Positions 1 to 8,348 of a stretch of DNA of 17,007 nucleotides are shown here, one piece after another; positions within the stretch are counted from its first letter, which is position 1; every line of letters begins with the position of its first letter. The notes under the pieces are model-generated. The model was not told the origin of the DNA, did no database searches, and saw nothing but the letters and a program-made list of their open reading frames with translations. This DNA comes from Verrucomicrobiota bacterium (GTDB lineage Bacteria > Verrucomicrobiota > Verrucomicrobiia > Opitutales > UBA2995). The stretch spans positions 1-17,007 of the forward strand of contig JAPUIL010000744.1 in assembly GCA_027297085.1 (NCBI GenBank), read 5' to 3'. The position numbers and the translations under genes were made by a program.

Positions 1-220
1 TGGGAAACTAAGTAAGGACAAGCCGCTGGAGGCCTTCGATCAGATTGCCCGCCTGGCCTGCTTAAATGCAGTTAGGCTCGACGATTCGGTGACTGAGACA
101 GAAATGATTTCCCTGGTCTCCCGGCTAATTCAGTGCAAAAACCCGCTGATTAGTCCGTTGGGGAAACCGACCTATTTCGAAATTGGCAGGAACGAGTTAG
201 ACCGCCGGTTTATGAAGTAA
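1..220 (+). CDS. 3' end of an unrecognised protein-coding gene (5' truncated by window edge)
   Basis: The reading frame from base 2 is open to a TAA at 218-220, giving 72 residues that end in FEIGRNELDRRFMK. The fragment is mixed in composition and mostly helical in character (DQIARLACLNAVRL, EMISLVSRLIQC), as expected of a soluble protein tail. I do not recognise the family and assign no function. About 178 bases separate its stop from the glgP start, and no strong terminator is visible there. The gap contains only a weak 5-bp stem (CCCGC/GCGGG at 342-354) in the glgP leader. Coding is supported by the continuous frame and protein-like composition, but the fragment is short. Confidence 0.6.
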   Translation, partial: GKLSKDKPLEAFDQIARLACLNAVRLDDSVTETEMISLVSRLIQCKNPLISPLGKPTYFEIGRNELDRRFMK

Positions 221-384
221 GTGAGCTTCTTTTTTGGGCCCATTCATCAAAAGTATGACAAATTCGCGTGAAAATAACTGTTTTTGGTGCTCGTCATCCC
301 ATTGTGGCTCTTTATTAAAGGCCTCTCTTAGAAATTGAGTGCCCGCTTGGCGGGATACCTGGAAAGAGCAGCACACAGACCTTC

Positions 385-390
385 GAGGAA
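385..390 (+). promoter_or_regulatory. Ribosome binding site that fixes the glgP start
   Basis: GAGGAA lies 8 bases before the ATG at 399. A longer frame could begin at a GTG at 339, but that adds 20 residues of poor composition and has no Shine-Dalgarno match. The ATG at 399 is therefore the likely start. Confidence 0.7.
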
Positions 391-398
391 AAGCGAAA

Positions 399-2900
399 AT
401 GAGCGTTAGCAGCCCAATAGCCAAAAGCCCAAAAGCTAAAAACGGATTTCACTTTAATACCGATAGCACGGCGGAGGGTATGAAAACCTCTATTCTGAAT
501 CACCTCAAATTTACCCTGGCACGTGATCTTAACAGCGCAGCCAGCCGCGATTACTGGGTATCCACCTGCATGGCCGTCCGCGATCGGATTCTCGAGCGTA
601 TGATCGCCACCCAGGAAACGCACTATGAACAGGATGTGCGCCGTGTTTATTACCTGTCTTTGGAATATTTGATGGGTCGACTATTGAACAACAATTTGTT
701 CAACACCGGGTTGGAGGAACAGGCACGCCAAGCCCTTGATGAACTCGGTTATGACCTCAAGGAGATCCGGGAAGAGGAACCCGATATGGGCCTTGGCAAT
801 GGTGGATTGGGCCGGCTTGCGGCCTGCTTCCTCGATTCGATGGCCAGTTTGGATTACCCGGCCATCGGGTACGGCATCCACTATGAATATGGATTGTTTC
901 GGCAGGAGTTTGTAAATGGTCACCAAAAGGAGCACCCGGACAATTGGTTACAGTTCGCCAATCCCTGGGAAGTGGTGCGTCCTGAGTATTCCATGGAAGT
1001 TTGTCTCTATGGACGGGTGGAAACGCATTTTGATAGTTTTGGAAATCCTTACCCTGAATGGGTGCAGACCCAGGTAATGATAGGAGTTCCATACGATATC
1101 CCTATCTGCGGCTATGGTGCAGGCACGGTAAACTTCCTTCGCTTGTGGGCCTGCAAATCGTCTGAAGAATTCGACCTCGATACGTTTAACCAAGGTGGCT
1201 ACGTCGAGGCGGTTCAGGAAAAGGCTGTCAGTGAAACCATTTCGAAAGTATTGTATCCTAATGATGCCACTGAAAGCGGTAAAGAGCTTCGTTTAGTGCA
1301 ACAGTATTTCTTTGTATGCTGTACACTGCAGGATATTATCCGCCGCTACCAGTTGAGCCATTCCGGATGGGATGAGTTTGCGGATAAGGCGGTCATCCAG
1401 CTAAACGATACGCACCCGGCTCTGGCCATTGTTGAGTTACTTCGTATCCTCCTCGATGAAGTACATCTTGAATGGGATCAGGCTTGGAACATCATTGTAA
1501 AAACCTTTGGCTACACCAACCATACATTGCTGCCTGAGGCACTAGAAAAGTGGAGTGTTCCGCTTCTGCAAAAAGTTCTGCCACGCCACTTGGATCTTAT
1601 TTACGACATCAATCAGTGGTTTTTGGATACACATGTTGAAGCTAAATGGCCGGGTGACACCAACATGAAAACCGCCCTCTCGATTATTGAAGAGGGCAAC
1701 CCAAAAATGGTTCGGATGGCCCACCTTTCCGTCATAGGCAGTCATAGCACTAATGGTGTAGCCGCCCTGCATACCGAGCTCCTTAAGAAACATTTGCTGA
1801 AAGACTTTTTTGAACTTTATCCCGAGCGTTTTAACAACAAGACCAACGGTATTACACCACGACGTTGGTTGCTGGCCTGCAATCCAAGGCTATCTAAGCT
1901 GATTTCCGAATGTGTGGGTAAAGATTGGCCTCTTGACTTGAATAAGCTGCGCAAATTGCAACCCTTCGCGGATAAGGCGGATTTCCAGAAGCGTTTCATG
2001 GAAATCAAGCGCGAAAATAAAATTGAATTGACTGCTATCATTAAGCGGCTTTGCCACATCGATGTGAATCCGGATGCCATGTTTGATGTGCAGATCAAGC
2101 GCTTGCATGAGTACAAACGTCAGCATTTGAATCTCCTGCATATTCTGGCCCTGTATTATCGAATCCTCCACAATCCGGATTATGACATGGTGCCCCGGGT
2201 ATTTATTTTTGGAGCAAAAGCGGCTCCTGGATATTACCTGGCCAAAACGATCATAAAGGCGATCAACTCGGTGGGTGAGGTGATCAACAATGATCCACGA
2301 GTCAAAGACCGTATCAAGGTAGTGTTTCTTCCGAATTATGGGGTATCTCTAAGTGAAAAAATTATACCTGCTTCCGATCTTTCAGAACAGATCTCCACAG
2401 CCGGCAAGGAAGCTTCTGGAACGGGCAACATGAAACTGGCTCTAAACGGATCGCTGACGATAGGTACACTGGACGGTGCAAACGTGGAAATCCGTGAAGA
2501 AGTCGGCGAAGATAATATCTTTATTTTTGGCCTGACAGTTGATGAAGTGGAAGCCCTTCGCGCCAAAGGCTATAATCCATACAATTACTATTACGAAAAT
2601 GAAGAGCTGCGAAATATTATCGATTGGTTGGGCAGTGATTCCTTCACGCCCAATGATCCCGGTGTATTGGCTCCGCTGAGACACAGTCTACTCGATGGCG
2701 GCGATCCCTTCCTCGTTCTGGCAGATTATGCGTCCTATATTGCCAAACAGCAGGAAGTGGATGTGGCTTTCCGGGACCAAACGAATTGGGCTCGTATGGC
2801 GATACTGAATACGGCGCGGGTCGGAAAATTTTCATCAGACAGAACTATTCACCAATACTCGGAGGAGATATGGAATCTCAAGCAAGTAAAGATACCCTGA
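399..2900 (+). CDS. glgP: Glycogen (alpha-glucan) phosphorylase
   Basis: This enzyme releases glucose-1-phosphate from alpha-1,4-glucans with phosphate, using covalently bound pyridoxal phosphate, in the cytoplasm. The protein has 833 residues, the normal length for the bacterial family of GT35 phosphorylases. The N-terminal half carries [30 protein letters not shown] and [11 protein letters not shown], all strong family signatures. The C-terminal half carries [28 protein letters not shown] and the cofactor motif EASGTGNMK, whose lysine (about residue 679) should form the Schiff base. The start at 399 is chosen for its good ribosome binding site. No other glycogen gene is adjacent; the next gene begins 43 bases downstream and is an exported DUF3108 protein. 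No sign of damage or transfer is visible. The assignment is very secure. Confidence 0.97.
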   Translation: MSVSSPIAKSPKAKNGFHFNTDSTAEGMKTSILNHLKFTLARDLNSAASRDYWVSTCMAVRDRILERMIATQETHYEQDVRRVYYLSLEYLMGRLLNNNLFNTGLEEQARQALDELGYDLKEIREEEPDMGLGNGGLGRLAACFLDSMASLDYPAIGYGIHYEYGLFRQEFVNGHQKEHPDNWLQFANPWEVVRPEYSMEVCLYGRVETHFDSFGNPYPEWVQTQVMIGVPYDIPICGYGAGTVNFLRLWACKSSEEFDLDTFNQGGYVEAVQEKAVSETISKVLYPNDATESGKELRLVQQYFFVCCTLQDIIRRYQLSHSGWDEFADKAVIQLNDTHPALAIVELLRILLDEVHLEWDQAWNIIVKTFGYTNHTLLPEALEKWSVPLLQKVLPRHLDLIYDINQWFLDTHVEAKWPGDTNMKTALSIIEEGNPKMVRMAHLSVIGSHSTNGVAALHTELLKKHLLKDFFELYPERFNNKTNGITPRRWLLACNPRLSKLISECVGKDWPLDLNKLRKLQPFADKADFQKRFMEIKRENKIELTAIIKRLCHIDVNPDAMFDVQIKRLHEYKRQHLNLLHILALYYRILHNPDYDMVPRVFIFGAKAAPGYYLAKTIIKAINSVGEVINNDPRVKDRIKVVFLPNYGVSLSEKIIPASDLSEQISTAGKEASGTGNMKLALNGSLTIGTLDGANVEIREEVGEDNIFIFGLTVDEVEALRAKGYNPYNYYYENEELRNIIDWLGSDSFTPNDPGVLAPLRHSLLDGGDPFLVLADYASYIAKQQEVDVAFRDQTNWARMAILNTARVGKFSSDRTIHQYSEEIWNLKQVKIP

Positions 2901-2943
2901 CAGGGTTGCCTGGAACCCACGTACCATTTCACAGTCAGAGACC

Positions 2944-3756
2944 ATGATGTTATACTCCAAAACACGATTAGTGCTTCACTTTCCCTATGATAAAGTGCGC
3001 ATGTTACCGTTGATTTTAAGTGTGCTCTTCATGATACCTGCCTGGGTTACTGCCGAGACCCCCAACGATCTGCCTTTCAACGTAGGCGATCATTTCTATT
3101 ACGACATCAAATGGGGTATCTTCAAGGTGGGTGAGGCAGAGATGTTGGTCGAAGATGCGGATGAAAAATTTCCCGGTGATCTCAAGTTTGTTCTGCTGGT
3201 GCGCACTACGTCTTGGGCGGATGCCTTTTACAGAGTACGCAACCGCATCGAAAGTCGTACAAACGCCACGGTGACTAAATCTCTACATTACACAAAAAGC
3301 CAACATGAAGGCAGCCGTAAGAGAGAAATAGTTGTGAACTTTGATTGGGAAAAAAAACAAGCCCAATATTCAAACTTCGATGAAAAGTTGGAGCCGATTT
3401 CGATTTCTGACAACTGTCATGATCCTTTCTCCGTTTTATTTGCTTACCGTTTGCGGGATTTTGTTTTGGGCGACCATATTGTAATTCCCATTACGGATGG
3501 TAAAAAGTGCCTGGATACAGACATCGCGGTTATGGAACGTGAAAATATCAAGGTGAAAGCTGGTCGATTTGATTGCCTGCGGGTTAGACCGGACGTTAAA
3601 GATCTCGGCGGAATCTTTAGTAAAAGTAAAAACGCCAGCATGGATATCTGGTTTTCTGACGATAAAAATAAATTGATCGTTAAAATGAGCAGCTCCGTAA
3701 GCATTGGGAAGTTTAGGGTTGAGTTGAGAGAGTATGTCCTAGGGGATTCAATCTAG
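2944..3756 (+). CDS. Exported DUF3108 domain protein
   Basis: This is a 270-residue protein with a hydrophobic segment (about residues 20-37, MLPLILSVLFMIPAWVTA) followed by ETP, consistent with a Sec signal peptide and a periplasmic product. The body opens with LPFNVGDHFYYDIKWGIFKVGEAEM, the typical beginning of DUF3108 (first strands of a beta-rich fold). It continues through DPFSVLFAYRLRDF and the KAGRFDCLRVRP segment, and ends with IWFSDDKNKLIVKMSSSVSIGKFRVEL. The family's biochemical function is not established; members are exported beta-rich proteins. The start is uncertain: ATG 2944, ATG 2947, GTG 2995 (MRMLPL) and ATG 3001 are in frame, and none has a good ribosome binding site. The later starts would give a more usual signal-peptide length. 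It may be co-transcribed with glgP, though no functional link is evident. Confidence 0.85.
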   Translation: MMLYSKTRLVLHFPYDKVRMLPLILSVLFMIPAWVTAETPNDLPFNVGDHFYYDIKWGIFKVGEAEMLVEDADEKFPGDLKFVLLVRTTSWADAFYRVRNRIESRTNATVTKSLHYTKSQHEGSRKREIVVNFDWEKKQAQYSNFDEKLEPISISDNCHDPFSVLFAYRLRDFVLGDHIVIPITDGKKCLDTDIAVMERENIKVKAGRFDCLRVRPDVKDLGGIFSKSKNASMDIWFSDDKNKLIVKMSSSVSIGKFRVELREYVLGDSI

Positions 3757-3938
3757 TTTCTCAGCCAATAACTACACCCTGGGGACCATTTCAGGCTACC
3801 AGGTTCAATCTCGATTTTTGATATTTGATTGGGTTCTAGAAGCTGGCAGTGCTTCGGCTCATTTGTCAGCTCATCCTTATCATTTTATCTTCGAAACTTG
3901 GGATTCATGTTACCCAACCGAAAAAATAACTTCCGGAA

Positions 3939-4142
3939 GTGAATGATCCTGAGATCGCCAGGAAGATTGAACAACGGTTAGTAAAACTCCTATTTCAAAC
4001 CAACGAGTTTGCATTGTATGCATTCATGGTGATTAGCCTTGGTATCTGGTGGATATTGACACTCTCTCACGACTGGATTTGGCCTACGTTTTGGCTGGTG
4101 GGGTTTTTCGGATTGTTGCTGTTTCGTCTGATGCCAACGTAA
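3939..4142 (+). pseudogene. Short 2TM-like membrane reading frame, probably a truncated gene
   Basis: GTG 3939 to TAA 4142 encodes 67 residues. The opening NDPEIARKIEQRL is an amphipathic helix. Two hydrophobic helices follow (about residues 24-41, FALYAFMVISLGIWWIL, and residues 47-63) around a WIWPTFWLVG segment. The layout of charged helix, hairpin and tryptophan-proline turn resembles the small 2TM domain found alone or attached to regulators. From about base 4100 the DNA makes better sense in another frame, where it matches the tail of a receiver domain. The last 8-12 residues are therefore probably out-of-frame readthrough, and the original 3' end is lost. No ribosome binding site is clear. 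The frame could still be translated as a small membrane peptide. The 182 bases before it (3757-3938) show nothing I can identify. Confidence 0.45.
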
Positions 4143-4306
4143 AGGATGAAGACCGTAAAGCCTGTAAAGATGCCGGGATGGACGACTTTCTTGCCAAGCC
4201 GGTTCGCAAAGACACCTTGTCCGCCGTCCTCTGTACCTGCTTAGAAGAAAAGTCCTGTGCTCGTACCAGAGTTTCTACTAAGCTTTTCGCAAAACGTGCA
4301 TGGTAA
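4109..4306 (+). pseudogene. Orphan C-terminal fragment of a response-regulator receiver domain
   Basis: In the frame of base 4109 the translation reads RIVAVSSDANVKDEDRKACKDAG and then MDDFLAKPVRKDTLSAVL. This is the classic end of a CheY-like receiver: strand beta4 with its alcohol-bearing residue, the DRKACKDAGMDDFLAKP signature with the conserved Lys-Pro, and helix alpha5. The phosphorylated aspartate and the first three strands are absent, so this cannot be a working receiver. Receivers with this signature often end hybrid sensor kinases. The open frame extends upstream only as out-of-frame 2TM-like sequence. Downstream it runs to a stop at 4304-4306, overlapping the tail of the opposite-strand phosphoesterase gene by 29 bases. 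It is best read as the relic of a deletion that fused two former genes. Confidence 0.7.
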
Positions 4307-5252
4307 TTTCTGGTGGGCAGAAAAACCGTATGGGAAGGCGACACCCTCCTGAACCTCGTGACGTATAGCCCTTTAGGGATTTGTAGGTCCAATTTCCAGC
4401 CAGCATGTAGCTGGGGCAATCTCCGTTGTGAATTACGATGATGCCTCCAGGCAGGCAGATTTGGCCTCCATGCGTATGCCCAGTCAGCACAAAATCGTAG
4501 CCTAGTTCTACCGCCTGTTTGTGCGTTTCTGGAGCATGGGATAAAAGGACGCTGAATTCCCCGTTGGGAACAGTTCCCCGGAGCCGGTCAAAATCATGTC
4601 CTTCATAGTAGTGCGGATCATCAATGCCTGAGAGGTATAGCTTTGCGCCGTTTTTCTCGAAGGTCACTGTTTCGTTCATGAGCATGGGCAATCCCATTTC
4701 CTCAAGAGCGGGAACCAGCTCGATAGGATCGTGGTTCCCCATGATGCCGTAGACGGGAGGAGTCAGTGCTTTGCAGATCTTTTCCATATACTTCAAACAG
4801 GCTGTGATGCTGCCCTTGGTGTCATCGCGGTAATCCCCGGTAACAACTGCGAGGTCATACTCCAGACCTTGCAAGAGATTCAGGAGCACGGGAGTCAATT
4901 CCGGATCCAGATCCAAGTGAAGATCTGAAATCTGGAGAATACGCAGACCATCCAGTTCCGTTGGCAGCTGTTCAAAAGCCACTTCGTTGGTGATCAGTCG
5001 TAAGTCGAGGAACTGCCGGTGGCCCCAGTTATATAGCCCTGTCACCTTGAGGATAAAGCGCACCGTTTCATAAAATAAGGGAATGCGGTCAGGGTTAAAT
5101 AAGTTCTTCCCTTGAAACACTTGCTCGCTCTCGTGCTGAGCCTGTTTGAAAAGGCGCTCTTGCAACGCTTTCTCTCCTAAACGTTTAGACAGGCCTTCAT
5201 ACACCTCGGGCAGGTGTTCGAGAATCGAATAAGTCGAATCGCCGCTCGCCAT
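4278..5252 (-). CDS. Calcineurin-like metallophosphoesterase (YkuE/YaeI-like)
   Basis: This is a 324-residue two-metal phosphoesterase. All five metal-binding motifs are visible: ISDLH (Asp110, His112), TGD (Asp140), GNHD (Asn173, His174), LSHAPE (His239) and GHTHGGQ (His259, His261). The GHTHGGQ ending and overall layout match the YkuE/YaeI branch, some of whose members act on lipid-linked or nucleotide phosphates; the substrate here is unknown. Unlike many relatives it has no clear N-terminal membrane helix. It carries instead a roughly 100-residue soluble extension rich in charged helices (GLSKRLGEKALQERLFKQAQ). It is transcribed divergently from ribB across a 69-base gap and ends facing the receiver-domain relic. 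The family call is firm; the substrate is open. Confidence 0.92.
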   Translation of the reverse strand: MASGDSTYSILEHLPEVYEGLSKRLGEKALQERLFKQAQHESEQVFQGKNLFNPDRIPLFYETVRFILKVTGLYNWGHRQFLDLRLITNEVAFEQLPTELDGLRILQISDLHLDLDPELTPVLLNLLQGLEYDLAVVTGDYRDDTKGSITACLKYMEKICKALTPPVYGIMGNHDPIELVPALEEMGLPMLMNETVTFEKNGAKLYLSGIDDPHYYEGHDFDRLRGTVPNGEFSVLLSHAPETHKQAVELGYDFVLTGHTHGGQICLPGGIIVIHNGDCPSYMLAGNWTYKSLKGYTSRGSGGCRLPIRFFCPPEITMHVLRKA

Positions 5253-5282
5253 TGTCTAAGCCAGTTATGGATCTGACGTTTT

Positions 5283-5313
5283 TTGAAAACAACTTCTAAA
5301 TATTATTTATACT
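5283..5313 (+). promoter_or_regulatory. Possible promoter for the ribB cluster
   Basis: In the short divergent gap before ribB, TTGAAA (5283-5288) and TATACT (5308-5313) resemble -35 and -10 boxes, but their 19-base spacing is longer than ideal. If used, transcription would begin at about 5320, making ATG 5322 nearly leaderless. That would fit the lack of any Shine-Dalgarno sequence there. This is inference from motif resemblance only. Confidence 0.25.
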
Positions 5314-5321
5314 GGCCAACG

Positions 5322-6455
5322 ATGTCATTTAGTGAAGAGTCAGGGCTCAATAATCCCCGCATTATGTCCGAAAAATTACAGGATGCCTTTGATCCGGTTG
5401 AAGATGCCATTGCCGCCATTGCAGATGGGAAAATCGTCATAGTTACCGACGATGAAAACCGCGAAAACGAAGGAGACCTCATATTCGCAGCAGAAAAAGC
5501 TACGCCCGAGCTAGTGAACATGATGATCCGCTATTGTAGCGGAGTGATCTGCGTGCCCTGTACCGAACCACAACTGAAGCGGTTGGGAATTAAACCCATG
5601 GTGCCCTATAATCGGGAGTCTTATCGAACTGATTATGCCGTGTCGGTAGACTCAGCAGAAGGCATTACTACCGGTATCAGCGCATTCGATCGAGCGGAAA
5701 CCATTCGCCTTTTAGGCAAGGCTTCGGCCACACCAGATGACTTTGTGCAGCCAGGGCATGTATTTCCTTTGCGCGCCCGCTCTGGGGGTGTGTTGGAGCG
5801 CAGCGGACATACCGAAGCAGCCGTCGACCTGGCTCAGCTTGCCGGACTTTTCCCGGCCGGTGTTCTCTGCGAAGTAGTCAATAAAGATGGCACTATGGCG
5901 CGGTTGCCAGATCTGGTGGAATTCAAGAAACGGTTTAACATGCCGCTCATATCCATTGCCTCCCTGATAGAGTACCGGCTCCAGCGTGATCAGCTGGTGG
6001 AAAAGGTAGCTCAGAGACCGTTTAAGTCCGAGTATGGCGAATTTGAACTACAAGTTTTCCGCAGCGTGGTTGATGGTCGGCAACACCTAGCTTTTGTCAA
6101 AGGAACCATTTCAAAAGAGCCGACCTTGGTCCGAGTTCAGAGTGAAAACCTGCTCGAAGATGTTTTTCGATCACTGGAGGGTGGGAGATTCAAGAACCTT
6201 GGCGCCGCCTTTAAAAGTCTGGCACAAGAGGAAAATGGCGTCCTGCTCTATATGGAACAAGCTCATGGGGGTTTGGAGTTGAAGCGGGGAAAACTGGAAC
6301 CGTCCCGGATGGGATTCCGCGACTACGGCATAGGCGCCCAGATCCTCGTTGCCCTTGGACTAAGAAAAATCCGGTTGCTTTCCAGCACTCCCCGAAAAGT
6401 CGTAGCCCTGGAGGGATACAACCTTGAAATTGTCGAGCAAGTGCCCTTGAACTAA
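5322..6455 (+). CDS. ribB: 3,4-dihydroxy-2-butanone-4-phosphate synthase with degenerate GTP cyclohydrolase II-like domain (RibBX-like)
   Basis: The N-terminal domain (about residues 15-220) makes the four-carbon precursor of riboflavin from ribulose-5-phosphate. It contains DDENRENEGDL (metal and substrate loop), AEGITTGISAFDRAETI and GHVFPLRARSGGVLERSGHTEAA, so it should be active. The C-terminal domain (about 225-377) aligns with GTP cyclohydrolase II, but all three zinc cysteines are lost. The usual SEC and RCDCG motifs have become SEN and EGGRF, and the middle of the domain is shortened. RDYGIGAQI, TPRK and ALEGYNLEIVEQVPL remain. This matches the known RibBX arrangement, in which the second domain is not catalytic, so a separate RibA is expected elsewhere. 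The start is ambiguous: ATG 5322 or ATG 5364 (MSEKLQ, the usual family start), neither with a ribosome site. ribH follows after 26 bases. No FMN riboswitch fits in the short leader. Confidence 0.93.
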   Translation: MSFSEESGLNNPRIMSEKLQDAFDPVEDAIAAIADGKIVIVTDDENRENEGDLIFAAEKATPELVNMMIRYCSGVICVPCTEPQLKRLGIKPMVPYNRESYRTDYAVSVDSAEGITTGISAFDRAETIRLLGKASATPDDFVQPGHVFPLRARSGGVLERSGHTEAAVDLAQLAGLFPAGVLCEVVNKDGTMARLPDLVEFKKRFNMPLISIASLIEYRLQRDQLVEKVAQRPFKSEYGEFELQVFRSVVDGRQHLAFVKGTISKEPTLVRVQSENLLEDVFRSLEGGRFKNLGAAFKSLAQEENGVLLYMEQAHGGLELKRGKLEPSRMGFRDYGIGAQILVALGLRKIRLLSSTPRKVVALEGYNLEIVEQVPLN

Positions 6456-6481
6456 CGCCCTTTTAAACAACAGCTGTTTGC

Positions 6482-6973
6482 ATGAGCACTTTTAAACCAG
6501 ACTACGATCCAATTGATGGGAGTCCTTACTCCTTCGGTATTGTATGTTCGCGCTTCAATCCCGAGGCGGTAGATGCCCTGTTGAAGAATACGTTGGCAAC
6601 CTTGAGTGAGTCCGGAGTGGAAGAAAAAAACATCCGCGTTATGCGTGTGCCAGGCTCGAATGAAGTTCCTTGGGGAGTGCAAGTGTTGGCGAGTAGTGGG
6701 CAGTTTGATTGCTGCATCGGGTTGGGCGTCCTTCTCAGAGGCGGAACGGTCCATTTTGAAGTCGTGGCTCAAAGCGCGTCAGACGGATTGCAAAAGGTCG
6801 CTCTCAATGAATTGATACCAGTCATCAACGGCATTGTTGTGGCGGATACAATAGAACAGGCCTTGGAGAGAACCCGTGGCGAAATCAATCGTGGGCGTGA
6901 ATTTGGCGAGGCTGCCTTGCAGATGGCCCAACTTAAACAGGAATACCTGCCTATAGATGAGCAAGAGGCCTAG
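6482..6973 (+). CDS. ribH: 6,7-dimethyl-8-ribityllumazine synthase
   Basis: This enzyme condenses the ribB product with the pyrimidine intermediate to form lumazine, the penultimate step of riboflavin synthesis. The protein has 163 residues, normal for the family. Visible signatures are CSRFNPEAVDALL (the RFN substrate loop), VPGSNEVPWGVQVLA, LLRGGTVHFEVVA (conserved active-site His91) and DTIEQALERTRGEINRGREFG, with the phosphate-binding arginine near residue 130. The GIVVADTIEQA segment replaces the more usual GVLTTDTIEQA, a mild change. No Shine-Dalgarno sequence precedes the ATG; the preceding bases contain a 10-bp palindrome (AACAGCTGTT, 6469-6478) of unknown meaning. The gene lies 26 bases after ribB, and its last 17 bases overlap nusB, suggesting one transcript. 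Confidence 0.96.
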   Translation: MSTFKPDYDPIDGSPYSFGIVCSRFNPEAVDALLKNTLATLSESGVEEKNIRVMRVPGSNEVPWGVQVLASSGQFDCCIGLGVLLRGGTVHFEVVAQSASDGLQKVALNELIPVINGIVVADTIEQALERTRGEINRGREFGEAALQMAQLKQEYLPIDEQEA

Positions 6974-7400
6974 ACGACGCGAAAACCGGATTGCCGCTAT
7001 GCAATTTCTCTACGCTTGTACCTTGAATCCGCCTGATAATCTTCCGGAACAGTTAAACATGTTTTTTGAGGAGAAAGACCAGTCGCGTGAATTTTACGCC
7101 TTTGCTGAAGAATTGATATTTGGAGTGTTCGACCACCTGGAGGAAGTAGACCAGGAAATCAAAACCTACACCGAGAACTGGGACTTTGAACGAATTGCCA
7201 AGATGGATCTCACCATCCTCAGGTTAGCCATATTCGAGCTGCTCAAACGCCTGGACATTCCACCTATCGTTTCAATAAACGAGGCAATTGAGCTCAGTAA
7301 ACAATTTTCCGGACCGGATTCCAAGCGCTTCATCAATGGCATTCTCGACAAAATGAAGGACAAGATTCAGCGCCCCTTGCGGGAAGCGACTGAACTGTAA
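6957..7400 (+). CDS. nusB: Transcription antitermination factor NusB
   Basis: NusB pairs with NusE (ribosomal protein S10) on boxA RNA to promote antitermination, mainly in rRNA operons. The 147-residue protein is all-helical, with the family features RRRENRIAAMQFLYAC at the N terminus, WDFERIAKMDLTILRLAIFELL in the middle and PPIVSINEAIELSKQF...SKRFINGILDKM at the end. The start ATG 6957 lies inside ribH (17-base overlap), and a purine-rich stretch within ribH could help initiation. The ribH-nusB order is conserved in many bacteria, which supports the call. ftsY follows 15 bases later. Confidence 0.96.
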   Translation: MSKRPRRRENRIAAMQFLYACTLNPPDNLPEQLNMFFEEKDQSREFYAFAEELIFGVFDHLEEVDQEIKTYTENWDFERIAKMDLTILRLAIFELLKRLDIPPIVSINEAIELSKQFSGPDSKRFINGILDKMKDKIQRPLREATEL

Positions 7401-7415
7401 TCATATACACGTCGT

Positions 7416-8348
7416 ATGTTTGGACTACTTAAGAAATTCAAGTCGGGTTTTGCCCGAACCACGCAATCTCTATTCGGTGCCGTAGGCGGTATCTTTGGCG
7501 CCAAAAAGCTGGATGCTGCCACACTCGATACCTTGGAGGAGGCGTTGTATGGTGCGGACTTTGGAGTGGAGACTACCGAGGAAATCATGGACGAGATCCA
7601 GGCGGCCTTCAAAAATGACAAGGAGCTGCGAGGACTGGATGCGGCCGAGATTGGTGCCCAGGTATTGCTTCGAGTCCTCGACGGTGCCGAAGGTAAGTTT
7701 GAAAGCCGGGAAGCGGATCCGGAAGTGATCCTGTTGCTCGGTGTCAATGGTTCTGGCAAAACCACCACCACGGCCAAGCTGGGACATCTCTACGAGGGCG
7801 ACGGCAGATCAGTCTTGCTCGCTGCCTGCGACACCTTTCGCGCTGCAGCCAATGAGCAAATTAAATCCTGGTCGGAGCGCTTGAACATAGACTTGATTGC
7901 CAGTAAACTCGGCGCGGATGCCGCCGCTGTGGCGTTTGATGCCTACCAGGCTGCCGAAAGCCGCCAGCATGATTTGATAATCATCGATACGGCGGGCCGT
8001 TTGCATAATAAACCCCATTTGATGGGGGAATTGGAGAAGATCGTTCGTGTCTTGAAGAAGAAGGACGAATCGGCTCCTCATCACCGTTGGTTGGTAGTGG
8101 ATGGCAGTTTGGGCTCCAACTCTATTGAGCAAGCCCGCAGCTTTCATAAAGCCATAAATCTCACCGGGCTCGTAATCACCAAGCTCGACGGCACCAGCCG
8201 AGGAGGGGCCTTGGTGGGCATATACAGGGAGTTAAAGATACCGATCTATTTTGTCGGCCTGGGTGAGCAGCCGGATGATCTGCAACCATTCACCATTGAA
8301 AATTATGTGTCAGCCCTATTTGGTCTGCGGCAAGAAGTGACTGAATGA
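7416..8348 (+). CDS. ftsY: Signal recognition particle receptor FtsY
   Basis: FtsY is the GTPase that docks SRP-ribosome complexes at the inner membrane. The 310-residue protein consists of a short basic amphipathic N terminus (MFGLLKKFKSGFARTTQSLF), which could bind membrane, then the N and G domains. The acidic A domain of enterobacterial FtsY is absent, as in many phyla. G-domain motifs are GVNGSGKTTTTAKL (109-122), DTFRAAANEQ (139-148), DTAGR (191-195), TKLDGTSRGG (255-264) and GLGEQPDDL (281-289). One motif departs from the family: the usual DATTGQNA is DGSLGSNS (229-236). No ribosome binding site is obvious. The stop overlaps the aroB start by four bases (ATGA), indicating translational coupling. 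Confidence 0.96.
   Translation: MFGLLKKFKSGFARTTQSLFGAVGGIFGAKKLDAATLDTLEEALYGADFGVETTEEIMDEIQAAFKNDKELRGLDAAEIGAQVLLRVLDGAEGKFESREADPEVILLLGVNGSGKTTTTAKLGHLYEGDGRSVLLAACDTFRAAANEQIKSWSERLNIDLIASKLGADAAAVAFDAYQAAESRQHDLIIIDTAGRLHNKPHLMGELEKIVRVLKKKDESAPHHRWLVVDGSLGSNSIEQARSFHKAINLTGLVITKLDGTSRGGALVGIYRELKIPIYFVGLGEQPDDLQPFTIENYVSALFGLRQEVTE

Noticed and set aside
339..398. GTG start at 339 extending glgP by 20 residues
   Set aside because: The ATG at 399 has GAGGAA at ideal spacing, and the family does not need the extra residues.
2903..2918. GGGTT/AACCC stem between glgP and the DUF3108 gene
   Set aside because: Only five pairs and no T run; too weak to call a terminator.
3842..3858. GAAGC/GCTTC stem before the 2TM-like frame
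   Set aside because: Five base pairs with a seven-base loop and no T tract; not distinguishable from chance.
4084..4419. 111-codon minus-strand frame over the phosphoesterase end
   Set aside because: It overlaps the intact phosphoesterase gene on the same strand and the receiver relic, and has no recognisable domain.
5253..5363. FMN riboswitch upstream of ribB
   Set aside because: The gap is too short and shows none of the conserved FMN-element sequence blocks.
7367..7777. 136-codon open frame antisense to ftsY
   Set aside because: It shadows a firmly identified gene in the opposite frame and has low-complexity serine- and arginine-rich composition.
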